Assembly: GCF_030272615.1 (NCBI RefSeq) | Contig: NC_081415.1 | Span: forward strand, 189,502,270 to 189,566,269 | Source: Cryptomeria japonica | Lineage: Eukaryota > Streptophyta > Pinopsida > Cupressales > Cupressaceae | Length of the DNA: 64,000 nucleotides | Reading direction: 5' to 3' | Shown: one piece after another, positions 54,258 to 64,000 of the stretch | Layout: every line of letters starts with the position of its first letter | Position numbering within the stretch: position 1 is the first letter of the stretch | Notes under the pieces: generated by a model | What the model was told of the DNA's origin: nothing | The model's input: the letters and a program-made list of their open reading frames with translations, nothing else | Database searches by the model: none | Program-made: the position numbers and the translations under genes

Positions 54258-57200
54258 ATGGCTTCCTTCTCTACTCCGGAATTTATTGCAAACCCTACTA
54301 TTGTGGAAGTTGTGAAACACCTTAGGCCCATTTTTAAGATCATTCCCAAGATAGCGAAACAAGATGATTCCATAGGTTCTTTTTCTAAAATTCTAAAAGG
54401 TGTTTCTTATGCTGAAGACCGTAGAATCTATATTCATTGAAATATTGAGGAATTAGGTTCTGAGGAAATGTTGAAAATGTTTAGAACTATTATCTTTGAT
54501 GAAAATGGAAATGTAAAACCCGAGCACAAGGTTATTGAAACTTTAGGTTTTGTGGAAATATTGGACATCACTGAATTTCCTAAGGAGGTAGTAAGGATTG
54601 CCCTTAGCAGGGTTCATGGAGAATTTCTTTGGCTAGATTCAGTTTGCAAAATCAGCAAAGAACGAATTAGGGCAATGACAGGTTAACCCTCCACCGGTAG
54701 CAGGCCAAATAAGACTAAGAAGGTTCCTAATAACACTGTCATGACATTAACAACAGCAACATATGATAGCAGATCCCTGAGAGTAAATGATGTTAAAGAT
54801 GAAAATGACAGATTCATAAGCATGATCCTAGGTTATAAGACCACACATGCAAACCAACTTAACTCAGTTTCTAGTCCTTGTATTAAAAGTGCTTATGATA
54901 TGGTCAATAATGATGCAAAAATAGATGTATGTGAGTGGTTAAAAGATGAACTAATAGATAATCTAAAAAAGATAAAAGGAGATACGAAAGGAGCTTTTCA
55001 TTTTGGCAATCTTCTGGTATGTCTTATGTTACATTTCACAAAAGAAGTTCCTGGTATTGGAAAGAAAGATTTTGGATATGATATACCGGTAGGCAAACAA
55101 TTGCTAGAAATCTTCACCGGTATGGGCACTGACAAGGAAAACAATATAACAGAGTACTTCAAAACCTTCAAAGAAAAAATGAAAACCAAGGAGAGACTAC
55201 CATTGAGTGTAGTAGATAAGTACAACAAGGAAATATGTTTTATGATAAAAAAGGATGAAATCTGGATGGAGGTAGTTCTTCCTAGAACTATATGGGTAGC
55301 TGAAATGGGGTATGAGGAAGATGTAAATATCATTGAAACTTATGCTAAATCCCTATTAGAGGCACCTAGAGAACCAGAGGAAAAGGTTTTTGGAAATGCA
55401 GAAATAATAGAAAGTGGTGTACAAACAATGAAATGGAGAAAGAAAAGAGAAAAATAAATAAGGAGTGCAACTAAACAAGTGAAGGATATAAAAGAAAAAA
55501 TTATGAACATAATTGGAATAAAGGAAAGCGACCTAGAAGGATTACAACCAGAGGCACGTCTCTCACCAGTTGGTACATCATCTGAGAGTGAAATTCCTGC
55601 AGAATTTAAGAGAGTTGATAGGAAGAGAAAACCCTCACCGGTACCCTCTCCTACACCCAAGAAGACAAGGAAGAAGCAATAGGTAGTGAGACCACTGGCA
55701 AAGAAGTTGACACAAAAGAAAAAATAAAAACAAGTTATACCACCTCTAGATAACCTATTGAGTGAAATCGCTGATGACGGCAATCTATCAAATGTTAGCA
55801 AACTATACAATACATTCACTAATGAAGAAAAGGAAAGTATTGAGAATAGCATAATCCTACATCTTGACATATACAAGAAAGTATTAATAGAAGTTGTAGA
55901 TGATTTTCCAAGTGAATTGTATAGGAGGTTAGATGCAAATAGGATTGCAATTATGGAGCTTGATAAGAAACTTAAGATTGAAAAAATCCTAGCTGTACAT
56001 CCGGTTAACTCTGTAGAGGAAATTGATGAATTAATTAGTGAATCTAATAGAACAGTTTTTGCAAGTGGACATCAACATGTGAGCCTAATGGCTAGTAGAG
56101 TAAATGAAATTGTAGAAGAAACAACAGATAAATGAGATATCTTTTTTGTTGAGAAGGAAAAACAGGAAGAGTTGAGCAGACCAAAGAAAACTTTCAAAGT
56201 TTATCAGAAGGAAAGAGACATGGGGAAAGGTAAGGTAGGTGGAATACCAAATATAAAAGTATCTGACAACCTACCACCACCTTTGGTTACTCCACCGGTA
56301 TAGATTGATAACATACCAGCTAATGAGAATGTTGACACACCACAAGAGGATGCTAACCCTGAGTCAGAAATTTTATACACAATGAATATTGACACATAAG
56401 AAGTAAACATTGTAGTGGATAAGGACAAAACTAAGATGAAAAAATGGTACTACTAACATCGAAACTACTAAGAAACCAACATAATATATTGAGGTTGAAA
56501 CAAAAATAGAGAAGGAAGAGAAAGCAAAGCATTTAGTGGAACCCTTGGATAGTGGAATGGTTACTAGTAATATTGAAGCAAACATTGAAAAACCTACAGA
56601 GATAGTAACAGAGACACTGACAACAGATAGTATAGAGAAACTAACCAAGAAACTAGCTAATACACAGGTACACATTGAGGTAGTGCAACTGACAATCACT
56701 GTGAAACAAAAACCATTGCTAGTAGAAATGCAAACTCAGACTGACCCACCAGAGGTCGACACAAGCAAATTGGTTACTCCCACTGGAAGCACTAAAACTG
56801 TAAAGGTAGTTGGCTAGACATTTGGTACTTCACTGACTGAATTTAGACCTTCTAATGGGACTGAAGTACTTTTGGACTCAATAAAGAAAATAACTGATTG
56901 TAATGGATTGGCCTATAAGGCGATTGATGACACTATTCCTATTCTTAAAATGATTTCACCAAAATGCAATGTAGATAATGTAAAGAATTCTTTAAGTCAG
57001 CTAGACACATTGTCTAAATATATTGCTGGAAACATATTGATAGTTGATCAAATAAATGAGGAAACATTCAAGGAGAAAATGGAAAAGGAAAAAGAAAAAT
57101 TCTTTGAGGAAATAATAAACAAGTGCACGAAACACATCAATACACTTTTACCGACACTGAATACAACAATTTTAGAGTATAAGAAACTGTACAGGGATAC

Positions 57201-57375
57201 ATGCAAGACAAATCTGTTAACAGTGGACATTGATAAGGAAATAAGAAAATTTAAAAAGGAGATAGATGACATAGCTGATAATATCATTGGTTCATTTGAA
57301 CCTATATCAGTTATTGAGCAAGAGATAGGAGGATTTGAGGAAAAATTGGAAAATCTAGAGAAAGAGAAAGAAAGG
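54258..57375 (+). pseudogene. TE10 ORF2, homologue of TE2 ORF2 (unrecognised family)
   Basis: ATG 54258 (MASFSTPEFIANPTIVEVVK). One frame runs to about 56440 with stops (54438, 54684, 55455, 55680, 56133, 56301), then a frame change and a frame to 57375, where TE11 inserts. Matches to TE2 ORF2 in order: VRIALSRVHGEFLWLDSVCK versus IQIILSRVHGDKMYLECRHD; MILGYKTTHANQLNSV versus MVIGYRMFCARRINSV; HFGNLLVCLMLHF and VPGIGKKDFGYDI versus KFGQLLVGLFFYF and FPGVGDIQWFANR; VDKYNKEICFMIKKDEIWME versus VKKYEEDICFIIRVDECIME. Then follow a basic, NLS-like part (KKTRKKQ), a helical part and a coiled-coil tail (IGGFEEKLENLEKEKER). There is no transmembrane or signal segment and no catalytic motif that I know. 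Confidence 0.78.
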
Positions 57376-58608
57376 TGTAGTGTCATAAAATTGTGACACT
57401 TGCAATTTTGACTGCAATTGGGTCTTCACGATGGCAGCGCAATGTTGAACCTAAATGGAGACCCCGAAACTTGTTTACGACATCAAAAATTGCATCTTTC
57501 TGCACCTTGGCTTGATCCTGTTGTCCTGGGAGGTGGGACCATTGTGCCCAGCACCTTGGTCCTTCAGGACCATGGCGCCTAGTGCCCTGGTCCCTCAGGA
57601 CCATAGCGCCCAGCGCCCTGGCCCTATTTTGGGCCCGGTCTCTTGTTGGGCATCGAGTCTTCAAGTTTGCAATTTGGAAAATAATGCTCCTAGGTCGGCC
57701 TAAGGTCAGAAAAATCAGTCTCCTAACCCTAATTGACAAGTATATAAACTACATTTCCCCTCCCGAAAAAGAGAAAAAAAACATATGTGTGCAAAAGGCA
57801 GAAGCGATAAGCAAACATTCAAACATTCAAGCATTCCTTCAAGCAATTGAGCATTCTAGGTCTCCATTAAAGGCTAGGTGTTGCATTCAAGACAAGGATT
57901 CAACCATTGAAGATGAGATCACCTACAACATACAACCTACAACATACAACATCATTACACATTCGCATGTAAGAATACAAACATTCTTACAACAAGTTAT
58001 CAATACTTGATTACATTACAAACATTTACATTTACAACATTCTCATTTCTTGGTTAATTCCAAAACTGGGGTTTGACCTAAAGGCAAACCCCTAATCCCT
58101 AACCCCCCAATCGTCCTCTCTTTTCTGTGTGTAGGTTGCAGGTACGTGGCTGTAATTGAAGATCTGGAATCCTTGTGCAGAGACGAACAGATCCCCCTTT
58201 GTTTCGCGAATTTTTCGGAGGACCGTGTGCACGCTGGGCGCCATCGTCTCATCAACTTTCTCTCAAACTTGTAGGACAACATCGTCTCGGCATTTTACTA
58301 CTAATTTTAGGTTTGTAGCTTCATCCCGTGTCTCTATCTCTGTCTACAAGTGAATCTTTCCTACTTTTACATACACTCCTAGTTCAATCGTTCTATCTAC
58401 ATTCTTTACAAAAGAGGGTATCCTTGCTGTCTCAACCCTTGAAACTCATTTAGAATTCAATCTTGCATTGTGTGGGATTGGATCTTGTGAGTTTCAACCC
58501 CTCTTTTGAATGTAAAGTCTCTCCTAAGTGAAAACCGTCAATCCTAGTGACCTCCTTTCTCTCTCCTTGGAGTGGGGGAACACCTAGGGTTCGATTTTTC
58601 GCTTTACA
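57376..58608 (+). repeat. TE11 5' LTR
   Basis: 1,233 bp, TGTAGTGTCATA to GCTTTACA; its homologue is solo LTR (c). TATA box AAGTATATAAACTACATT at 57738-57755. At about 57536-57626 three copies of a GC-rich unit of about 32 bp (GGACCATGGCGCCTAGTGCC and variants) stand out from the AT-rich surroundings and explain part of the length difference from the solo copy. A motif GGAGGACCGTGTGCACGC at about 58217-58234 recurs in the leader. Confidence 0.93.
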
Positions 58609-59973
58609 TTTTGGTGAAGCCGATGTGAACATCCTAATTCTGATTATTCATGGTTAGATCTGAAAAAATTTGCTTCCTTAATTACATTTCCATGTTTGAT
58701 CTTTTGCAAATTTTAGAGGTTAATTGCATAAAAACCCTAAATTTTCTTTTTAGTAATTGAGCTTGTGAAATATTTAATTGTTAATGCTTGTTTCAGATCT
58801 ACCCTTCTATTGCAAATTGTCAATTCATATTTGTGCTTTAATTCTGAAAATTAGGTGGTTAAGAGTCAAAACCCTAATTTTTAAAACCCTCTTGATTCAA
58901 CCTTTGACTGATGATTTCACTAATCAGAACACCTCCAAATCGGCTGTAACTTTGGATTCCGCAACAAAATCATAATATCTCTCATCCCTGAAAATTTTGA
59001 AAAAAGTTGCGAGGACCGTGTGCACCCCGAGCACCATTGTCCCCGACATTTTTTTCTGAAATTTCGGGAGCTAGATCTTACTATATTTTTCTGCTAGAAT
59101 CCAGAATCTTGGCTGATTTCATCAATTCTAACACTTTCAAAATTAAAGTCAAAGTTGGTCTAGTGATTGCTTGGATTAAGGCTTCTAATCATTTAAAAAT
59201 TGTTGAAATTGAAATTTTGTGTCAAAATTGTGTTTCTTACTATCCTAAATCTGAAAAGTGTGTTGGCATTCATTCAAAGTTTTAGTGCTTTATTCAAGTT
59301 TTTGCAATTTGTGACTTTTGAAATTAAGTGTTTAATTGCAACAACTTTGATTTCTGCTTTCAAAATTGAATTTTGCATGAAATTGAGTCAACTTTTAAAT
59401 TTCAAAGCTTGCATTGCTTTTAGTCTTCCCTCTAAAATCATAAAATTCAAAATTTTAGTTTCCCTCTCTTTTTCAAAATTCAAATTTTGCATTTTTCAAC
59501 AATCTTGGTAGGATTCAATTTTGAGATTGCAACTTTAATTTGGCCTATCTACAGATCATAAAATCACTCAATTTTTTTCAGATTAGCTTTAAAATCATCA
59601 TAACCTTCATCCCTAAAAATTTCAAAAAAAGTTGCAAGGACCGTGTGCACTCCGTTCGCCACGGTCCCCGACATTTTTTTTGAAATTTCGGGAGATTGTC
59701 ATGATTGCATTTAACAGCTTAAATCTAGGAGATTGGCTGATTTTATTGAAATTTGCTACCTCTAAATTCGAAAATAAATTCAAAATTCAAGATTTCAATT
59801 TTCAAGATAACAATTAAAATTAAGTGCTACCCCCTTGGCCCTAATTTTTCAATTGTGCCTACCTTTCTTGGAAGTTGTGTTTCCCTCTTCTTTCACAAAG
59901 TTCAAATTGGATAATCATTATCTCATTGTTCAATTTTGCCAACTTTTCAAAATCTTCTCTCTCTCTCTAGTGC
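58609..59973 (+). other. TE11 leader with candidate primer site and a direct repeat
   Basis: After the LTR comes TTT and then TGGTGAAGCCGATGTGAAC (58612 on). TGG at this place fits a primer site, but I cannot name the tRNA. An approximately 88-bp segment (AAGTTGCGAGGACCGTGTGC ... GAAATTTCGGGAG) occurs at about 58981-59070 and again at about 59607-59694, and resembles the LTR motif at 58217. Short open stretches (59007-59285, 59200-59511) lack recognisable motifs, so I treat this as untranslated leader. Confidence 0.7.
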
Positions 59974-62900
59974 ATGAGTTTTACAACAATAAGCCCTACT
60001 TACACTATTCCTGTTAGACGAAGCCTTAGAACTAAGTCTTTCCAAGGTTTAATTACCGAGGAGATGGAACCTAATTTGAATGGCCTTTTTAATGAGGACA
60101 CGGGTAATTCCTCTAATCCTCTTAATGATGAAGAAGCTCTCCATGAGGTTTTTGTAGAACAACTTTCAAAATTGGATAACCAATTTGATGATTTTCAGCA
60201 ATGGATGTCTCAAGAATACCCCGATAGTCAAGCTCTTTCATTAATTGAGGGTCTAAAACATATGGTTCAAAGTGATAAGAATGGAATTGATATTTTGCAT
60301 AGTATTGCACACATCGTGGATTTGAATGTGATGCCTATGAAGAGTTGTGCTGAAACTTTAGGTTATACACAACCTCCTACTCAAGTCAATCATTCTATCC
60401 CTTTGACAACTTCTATTGCTAGTATACCTACTTTTACATCAAACATAATGACTACTTCAATACAAAACATTCCACCTATGATCACCAATCATGGGGGCAA
60501 TCCTTCCTCTTCAATCAACCCTCTTCCTTCATTCAATCTGACTTCTTCATTCATTCCTTCAATGAGTGTCCCTATTACATCTCCACAAATGAACATGACG
60601 CAAGGGGGCAATTCATTCAACCATTCCATTCCTCCTTGTAGTGCTCCTTTTTTCCAATCATCTCCTATGAATAGCCATCATAGTGTCCTGCCACCTTACT
60701 CTCAATCAATACCTTCTTTCAATAACATAATACCTCCATCACAATCTAACATGTCTAATATGAACTCTTCGACTGAAGTGACCATTAACAATCTTGCACA
60801 AACTGTCTCTTCTTTACAGCAACAAATTGCCTCTATGAATCAATCTAAGTTTAGTGTGCCCACATTTGATGTTGCGAGCCCACTTTCTCTTGACATTGTT
60901 CGAGCTATCCCCCCTAAGCATGTTGAAATCCCACAGTTGGAGCTTTATAATGGTAAAGGTGATCCTCTAACACATGTTAAGACCTTTCAAACAATATGTA
61001 CCGATTTTGCTCATGACCAAAGGTTGCTTGCAAAACTGTTTACTAGAACATTAAGAGATAAGGCTCTACAATGGTATTGCTTGTTGCCTTCCTATTCTAT
61101 TACTTCTTTCCAACAACTTGCAAATGCTCTTATTCAACAATTTCAAAACAATATAAGTCCTAAAGTTACTTTGATTGATTTAATGCATTGTAAACAAGGT
61201 GTTAAAGAAAAAGTGACTGATTTCATTGGTAGATATAAGCATTTGTGTGCTCAAATTTCTTTTCCAGTACCTGACAATGATATTCAAAGAATCTTTATTT
61301 CTAATTTACAAAAATATATTAGAGAAAAACTTCTATTTTCTGAGTTTACTTCTTTCCAACAGTTGTGTGCAACTCTTCACAATTATCAACTGACTGTGAG
61401 TCAAATGGAACAAGCAAATCCTATGGCTCCGAGTGATAAAGGTGATAGTAGTCAACAACCATTTGGGAAGTTTAAACTGAACAGAGGGTTCATTAAGTTC
61501 AATGAAAACATCGTCAACAACAATGTGAATGCAGCATTAGGTCTGCCTCCTATTTCTAAGTTTTTCAAGAAAGAAAGAGAGTTTACTCCTTTGAATGAAT
61601 CATTGCATAGTATTATGAATAAGTTATTGAAACAAAATGTGCTTACCCTCCCTCCTATAAAGCAAATAGATCCTATAAAGATTAATTCACCCTATTTTGA
61701 TAACAAATCTTTTTGTCAATTTCATCATCAACCTGGGCATGATACTGAAAAATGTTTTGCTTTAAAGGGTAAAATTCAAGATTTGATTGATAATAATACT
61801 ATCTCTGTTTCAGGTGTGAATGATAAAGGCAACACATCTGTAGCTCTTCCTAACCAAAATATTAATATTTTTACTGATCCATTACCCTCTCATACCTCTA
61901 ATGTGATTGAGACTAATGATTCCTCTTTCTCAGCTAATGGTCTTGTGTCTATGACTCCGAATGTGATTAACTTTGTAGAGCAGCAGAAAATCCCTAAAGA
62001 ACCTTCCATCACATTTGATTCCAGTGAAACTATCAGGGCACCTGATGATCCTTTATATATAGTTGCAAAAGTCAAGAATACACCTTGCCGTGGAGTGCTT
62101 ATTGATCCTTCTTGCATGGTTAATGTTATTACTAAAGAATTTCTTTTTACTTTGCAATTGAATCAAGTGATCTATGACAATAAAAATGTGGTTGTGAAAT
62201 TATTTGATGCATTTTCTTCTCCTGCAATTGGTTCTATTACATTACCTATTGAGGTCCATAACAAATCCCTTGATGTGAGCTTTGCTATTATTCCATCATC
62301 CGAACAATTTTGTGTGAAGCTAGGCTATCCTTGGCCATCTTCCATGAAAGCTATTGCTTCTCCTATTCACAAGTGTTTGAAATTTCCCCATAATGGTGAA
62401 GTTGTTACTATCAATCATAGTCTCTTTAAACCAACTGAAAGAACTTCTAGTGTTCCTATTGATTATTTTTGGCCTAAACAATTCCAATCTCTTCCACCAC
62501 GAAGTGATCATCTTTTCAAATCTTATCAAGAGTGGAAAAAAGATATGATCCTATCTCTAAGTGAACCTCGAACACCCAAACTTGATGTTCCTATCGTTCT
62601 TGAGAAGGAAGTTCTTCATTTGAAAGATAAAACTAATGTCCTTCCTCAAGAAGATTCCCAACCCATTCCTATGGATGTGACTATGTCTATGTCTAATAAA
62701 CTTTCTAAAAGTAGACCTGTACCTCCTCGTCATGATGGACTTGGTCTCCTTCCTAAACCAAATTTTCCTCCTTTATATGGAGCAGTTCCTCCTCCTTCCT
62801 CTTATAGAGAGAAGAGACCTTCCTCTTCTCCTATTATCCAACCTAAGAGACCACAACCTAAACACCCAAGTGATAAGGATGAGAACATTCCTCCTCCTCA

Positions 62901-63378
62901 ATCTTCTCAACTTCCTACTAAGACTAGATGAAATCGTTCTGCACGTGAACACTGACAAAAGTGTCGTCTTAGAGCTCGTGCAGCTACATCTCAAACTCTG
63001 CAATCCCCAAAAACACCTTCAGCTAGTATTATTCCATTTTCTCCTCAGCCGAAAATTGAGCCAAAATCTCCTAAGCATAAGATGCATGATGGTTTTGATC
63101 TTGTGCGAGTTAAAGATCCTATTTTTATAAATCTTGATGATGATATAGATGAAAATGTTATTCATGATGAAAATGTTACTTCTCTTGCTTCTGATAGTGA
63201 ATATGAATATGTTGATATTGATAACCATTTATCTAACGAATTTTATAAAGCACTTATCTTAGCTCCTAGACAAGAACAACATGGCTTGGAACATGAACGT
63301 AGCCCTTGTTTGGATCTTGTGATAGCTCCATCTACTATGTTGGATGTTCCTCCTCTAGCGTGTTTCCTACCTTCCTGA
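59974..63378 (+). CDS. TE11 gag-protease polyprotein (open to 62931, then two stops)
   Basis: ATG 59974 opens 985 codons, the only long intact gene-like ORF of the window. Residues about 60-310 are disordered (Ser/Pro/Asn/Met-rich). The gag core, about 315-480, has PQLELYNGKGDPLTHVKTFQ, ALQWYCLLPSYSITSFQQL and VTDFIGRYKHLCAQISFPVP. A single zinc-binding segment (CQFHHQPGHDTEKCFAL) is near 579. An aspartic-protease-like fold, about 690-810, has CRGVLIDPSCMVNVI, LGYPWPSSMKAIASPIHKCL and LKFPHNGEVVTI. The catalytic triplet, usually DTG/DSG or the plant gag variant DGG, reads DPS, so protease activity is doubtful. A Pro-rich tail follows. After TGA 62929-62931 and another stop at 62953 the same frame continues to 63378 (FDLVRVKDPIFINLDDDIDE), suggesting an originally 1,134-codon protein. 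Confidence 0.85.
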
Positions 63379-64000
63379 AATATTGATCAGCAAGATCGGG
63401 GGGTGGATGACGTGCTAGGCTAGTTCATTAGCACAACAAAATCTCTCCTCCTCTCTTGATATCTTTTGTTACTTCTTCTATGTGTTATTCTCATTCTTCC
63501 ATTTTTTGTCCTTAGTGTTGTCTACTTGAGGATGATGCAAAGCACTGAGATCTCTTTTGGTCTCTCTCATGTTGACTCAAAAGACACATGTGTTCCCTTC
63601 TTCTAGGTGACCTTCCTTGATTGGGGAATGAAGAACAATTATGCATACATACATATGATATACATGAAATATCATACAACATACTGACCCCAAGGAAAGT
63701 GAAGTCACCTCGTGATTTGTGTTTTGTGTCTATTATCCTTGGGTTTATCTCACACTTGGGGGCTAAATCTTTGTGATAACATGCTCCTTTCCCTTCTCAT
63801 TTCTTATGTGTATCACTACCTTAAAGCAATCACCCCCGATGAGGCATGTGCGATCGCTTTAACGTAGGGGGCATACACTCCATTCATATCTCTTCAAGAT
63901 TCTTAAAAATTTCTTGGCAAACTTAGCTTAGCTTTGAAAATTTTTGATATTTTTCTTGCATGACTCATAGTGAGGGAATCGTACTACTATCAGTCATGGT
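63379..64000 (+). other. Sequence after the TE11 ORF, gene-free to the window edge
   Basis: 622 bp with no supportable coding region and no RT or integrase motif. Purine-rich spots at about 63757-63766 (TTGGGGGCTA) and 63865-63872 (TAGGGGGC) could be polypurine tracts ahead of a 3' LTR, which would imply a short, pol-less element, but no copy of the LTR start (TGTAGTGTC) occurs before 64000. Confidence 0.5.

Larger units (their letters stand above)
51978..57375 (+). mobile_element. TE10, non-autonomous TE2-like element inserted in TE9 (right part outside window)
   Basis: 5' LTR 51978-52781, primer site 52784-52795, gag-like ORF 52853-54110, ORF2 from 54258, interrupted by TE11 at 57376. The left flank CGGAT (51973-51977) predicts the duplication expected at its far end. 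As in TE2 there is no pol; ORF2 follows gag directly. The LTR is shorter than in TE2 and not closely similar, so the ORF2 architecture is shared by distinct families. Confidence 0.88.
57376..64000 (+). mobile_element. TE11, Ty3/gypsy-like element with gag-protease and no pol seen (right part outside window)
   Basis: It inserts in TE10 ORF2 with left flank AAAGG (57371-57375). 5' LTR 57376-58608, candidate primer site at 58612, a 1.36-kb leader, then a gag-protease ORF with a 985-codon open stretch (59974-62931) extending to 63378 through two stops. In the remaining 622 bp no RT, RNase H or integrase appears. It may be a gag-pro-only (non-autonomous) family, or pol may lie further right. The gag core and the protease-fold wording are gypsy-like. 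Confidence 0.83.

Noticed and set aside
59007-59511. Short ORFs in the TE11 leader (92 and 103 codons)
   Set aside because: They overlap the repeated leader segment, have AT-driven Phe/Ile/Lys/Leu composition and no counterpart or motif; treated as untranslated leader.
1-64000. A cellular gene, biosynthetic cluster or defence system
   Set aside because: Every stretch with convincing coding signal is a retroelement protein or an unrecognised ORF embedded in retroelement structure. No intron-exon gene or enzyme family outside retroelements was recognised.

Overview
The window is repeat-dense plant nuclear DNA made almost entirely of nested, decayed LTR retrotransposons. I see no cellular gene, rRNA, tRNA gene, CRISPR array or prokaryotic operon. 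Evidence for a plant: Ty1/copia elements with TGGTATCAGAGC-type primer binding sites (complementary to initiator Met-tRNA), GGGGGAGAT polypurine tracts, 0.8-2.2 kb LTRs, 5-bp target duplications, and Ty3/gypsy remnants with a chromodomain. The nesting density suggests a very large genome; a gymnosperm is my guess, but no single-copy gene is present to test it.

Layout, left to right (element names are mine). TE1: autonomous-type copia on the minus strand, 1-13576, left edge outside the window. TE2: inserted in TE1 at 3501-11071, plus strand, complete with both LTRs and a CCTTT duplication, but with no pol; it has a coiled-coil/zinc-knuckle gag plus a long second ORF (ORF2). TE3: 3' end and LTR, 13577-15792. 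TE4: 15793 to about 26160, a decayed ORF of unrecognised type (17487-24760) whose middle is tandemly multiplied about four times (unit about 1.25 kb). TE5: minus-strand, gag-only copia-like element, 26639-34461, with TA...TA LTR ends and a GTTAC duplication, splitting an unrecognised ORF (26161-26638 and 34462-35830). TE6: 3' remnant of a TE2-like element and its LTR, 36255-38204. TE7: plus-strand copia remnant, 38205-44161, holding two solo LTRs.

The right third is a stack of insertions: TE8 (gypsy-like, from about 44162) in the TE7 reverse transcriptase; TE9 (minus chromovirus) in TE8 gag; TE10 (non-autonomous, TE2-like) at 51978 in the TE9 integrase; TE11 (gag-protease, gypsy-like) at 57376 in TE10 ORF2. 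A solo LTR of the TE11 family (46939-48026, CACCC duplication) lies in TE8. The right halves of TE7-TE11 should lie beyond 64000 in mirrored order.

How parts relate: TE1 and TE7 carry copia gag-protease-integrase-RT. TE2, TE5 and TE10 keep cis signals and a gag but no pol, so mobilisation would need enzymes from a helper such as a TE1/TE7-type element (inference). The most interesting item is ORF2, shared by TE2 and TE10 and probably TE6, which occupies the place of pol and which I cannot assign to a family with confidence. Every long ORF except TE11 gag is broken by stops or frameshifts, so the locus looks like a graveyard of insertions of different ages.
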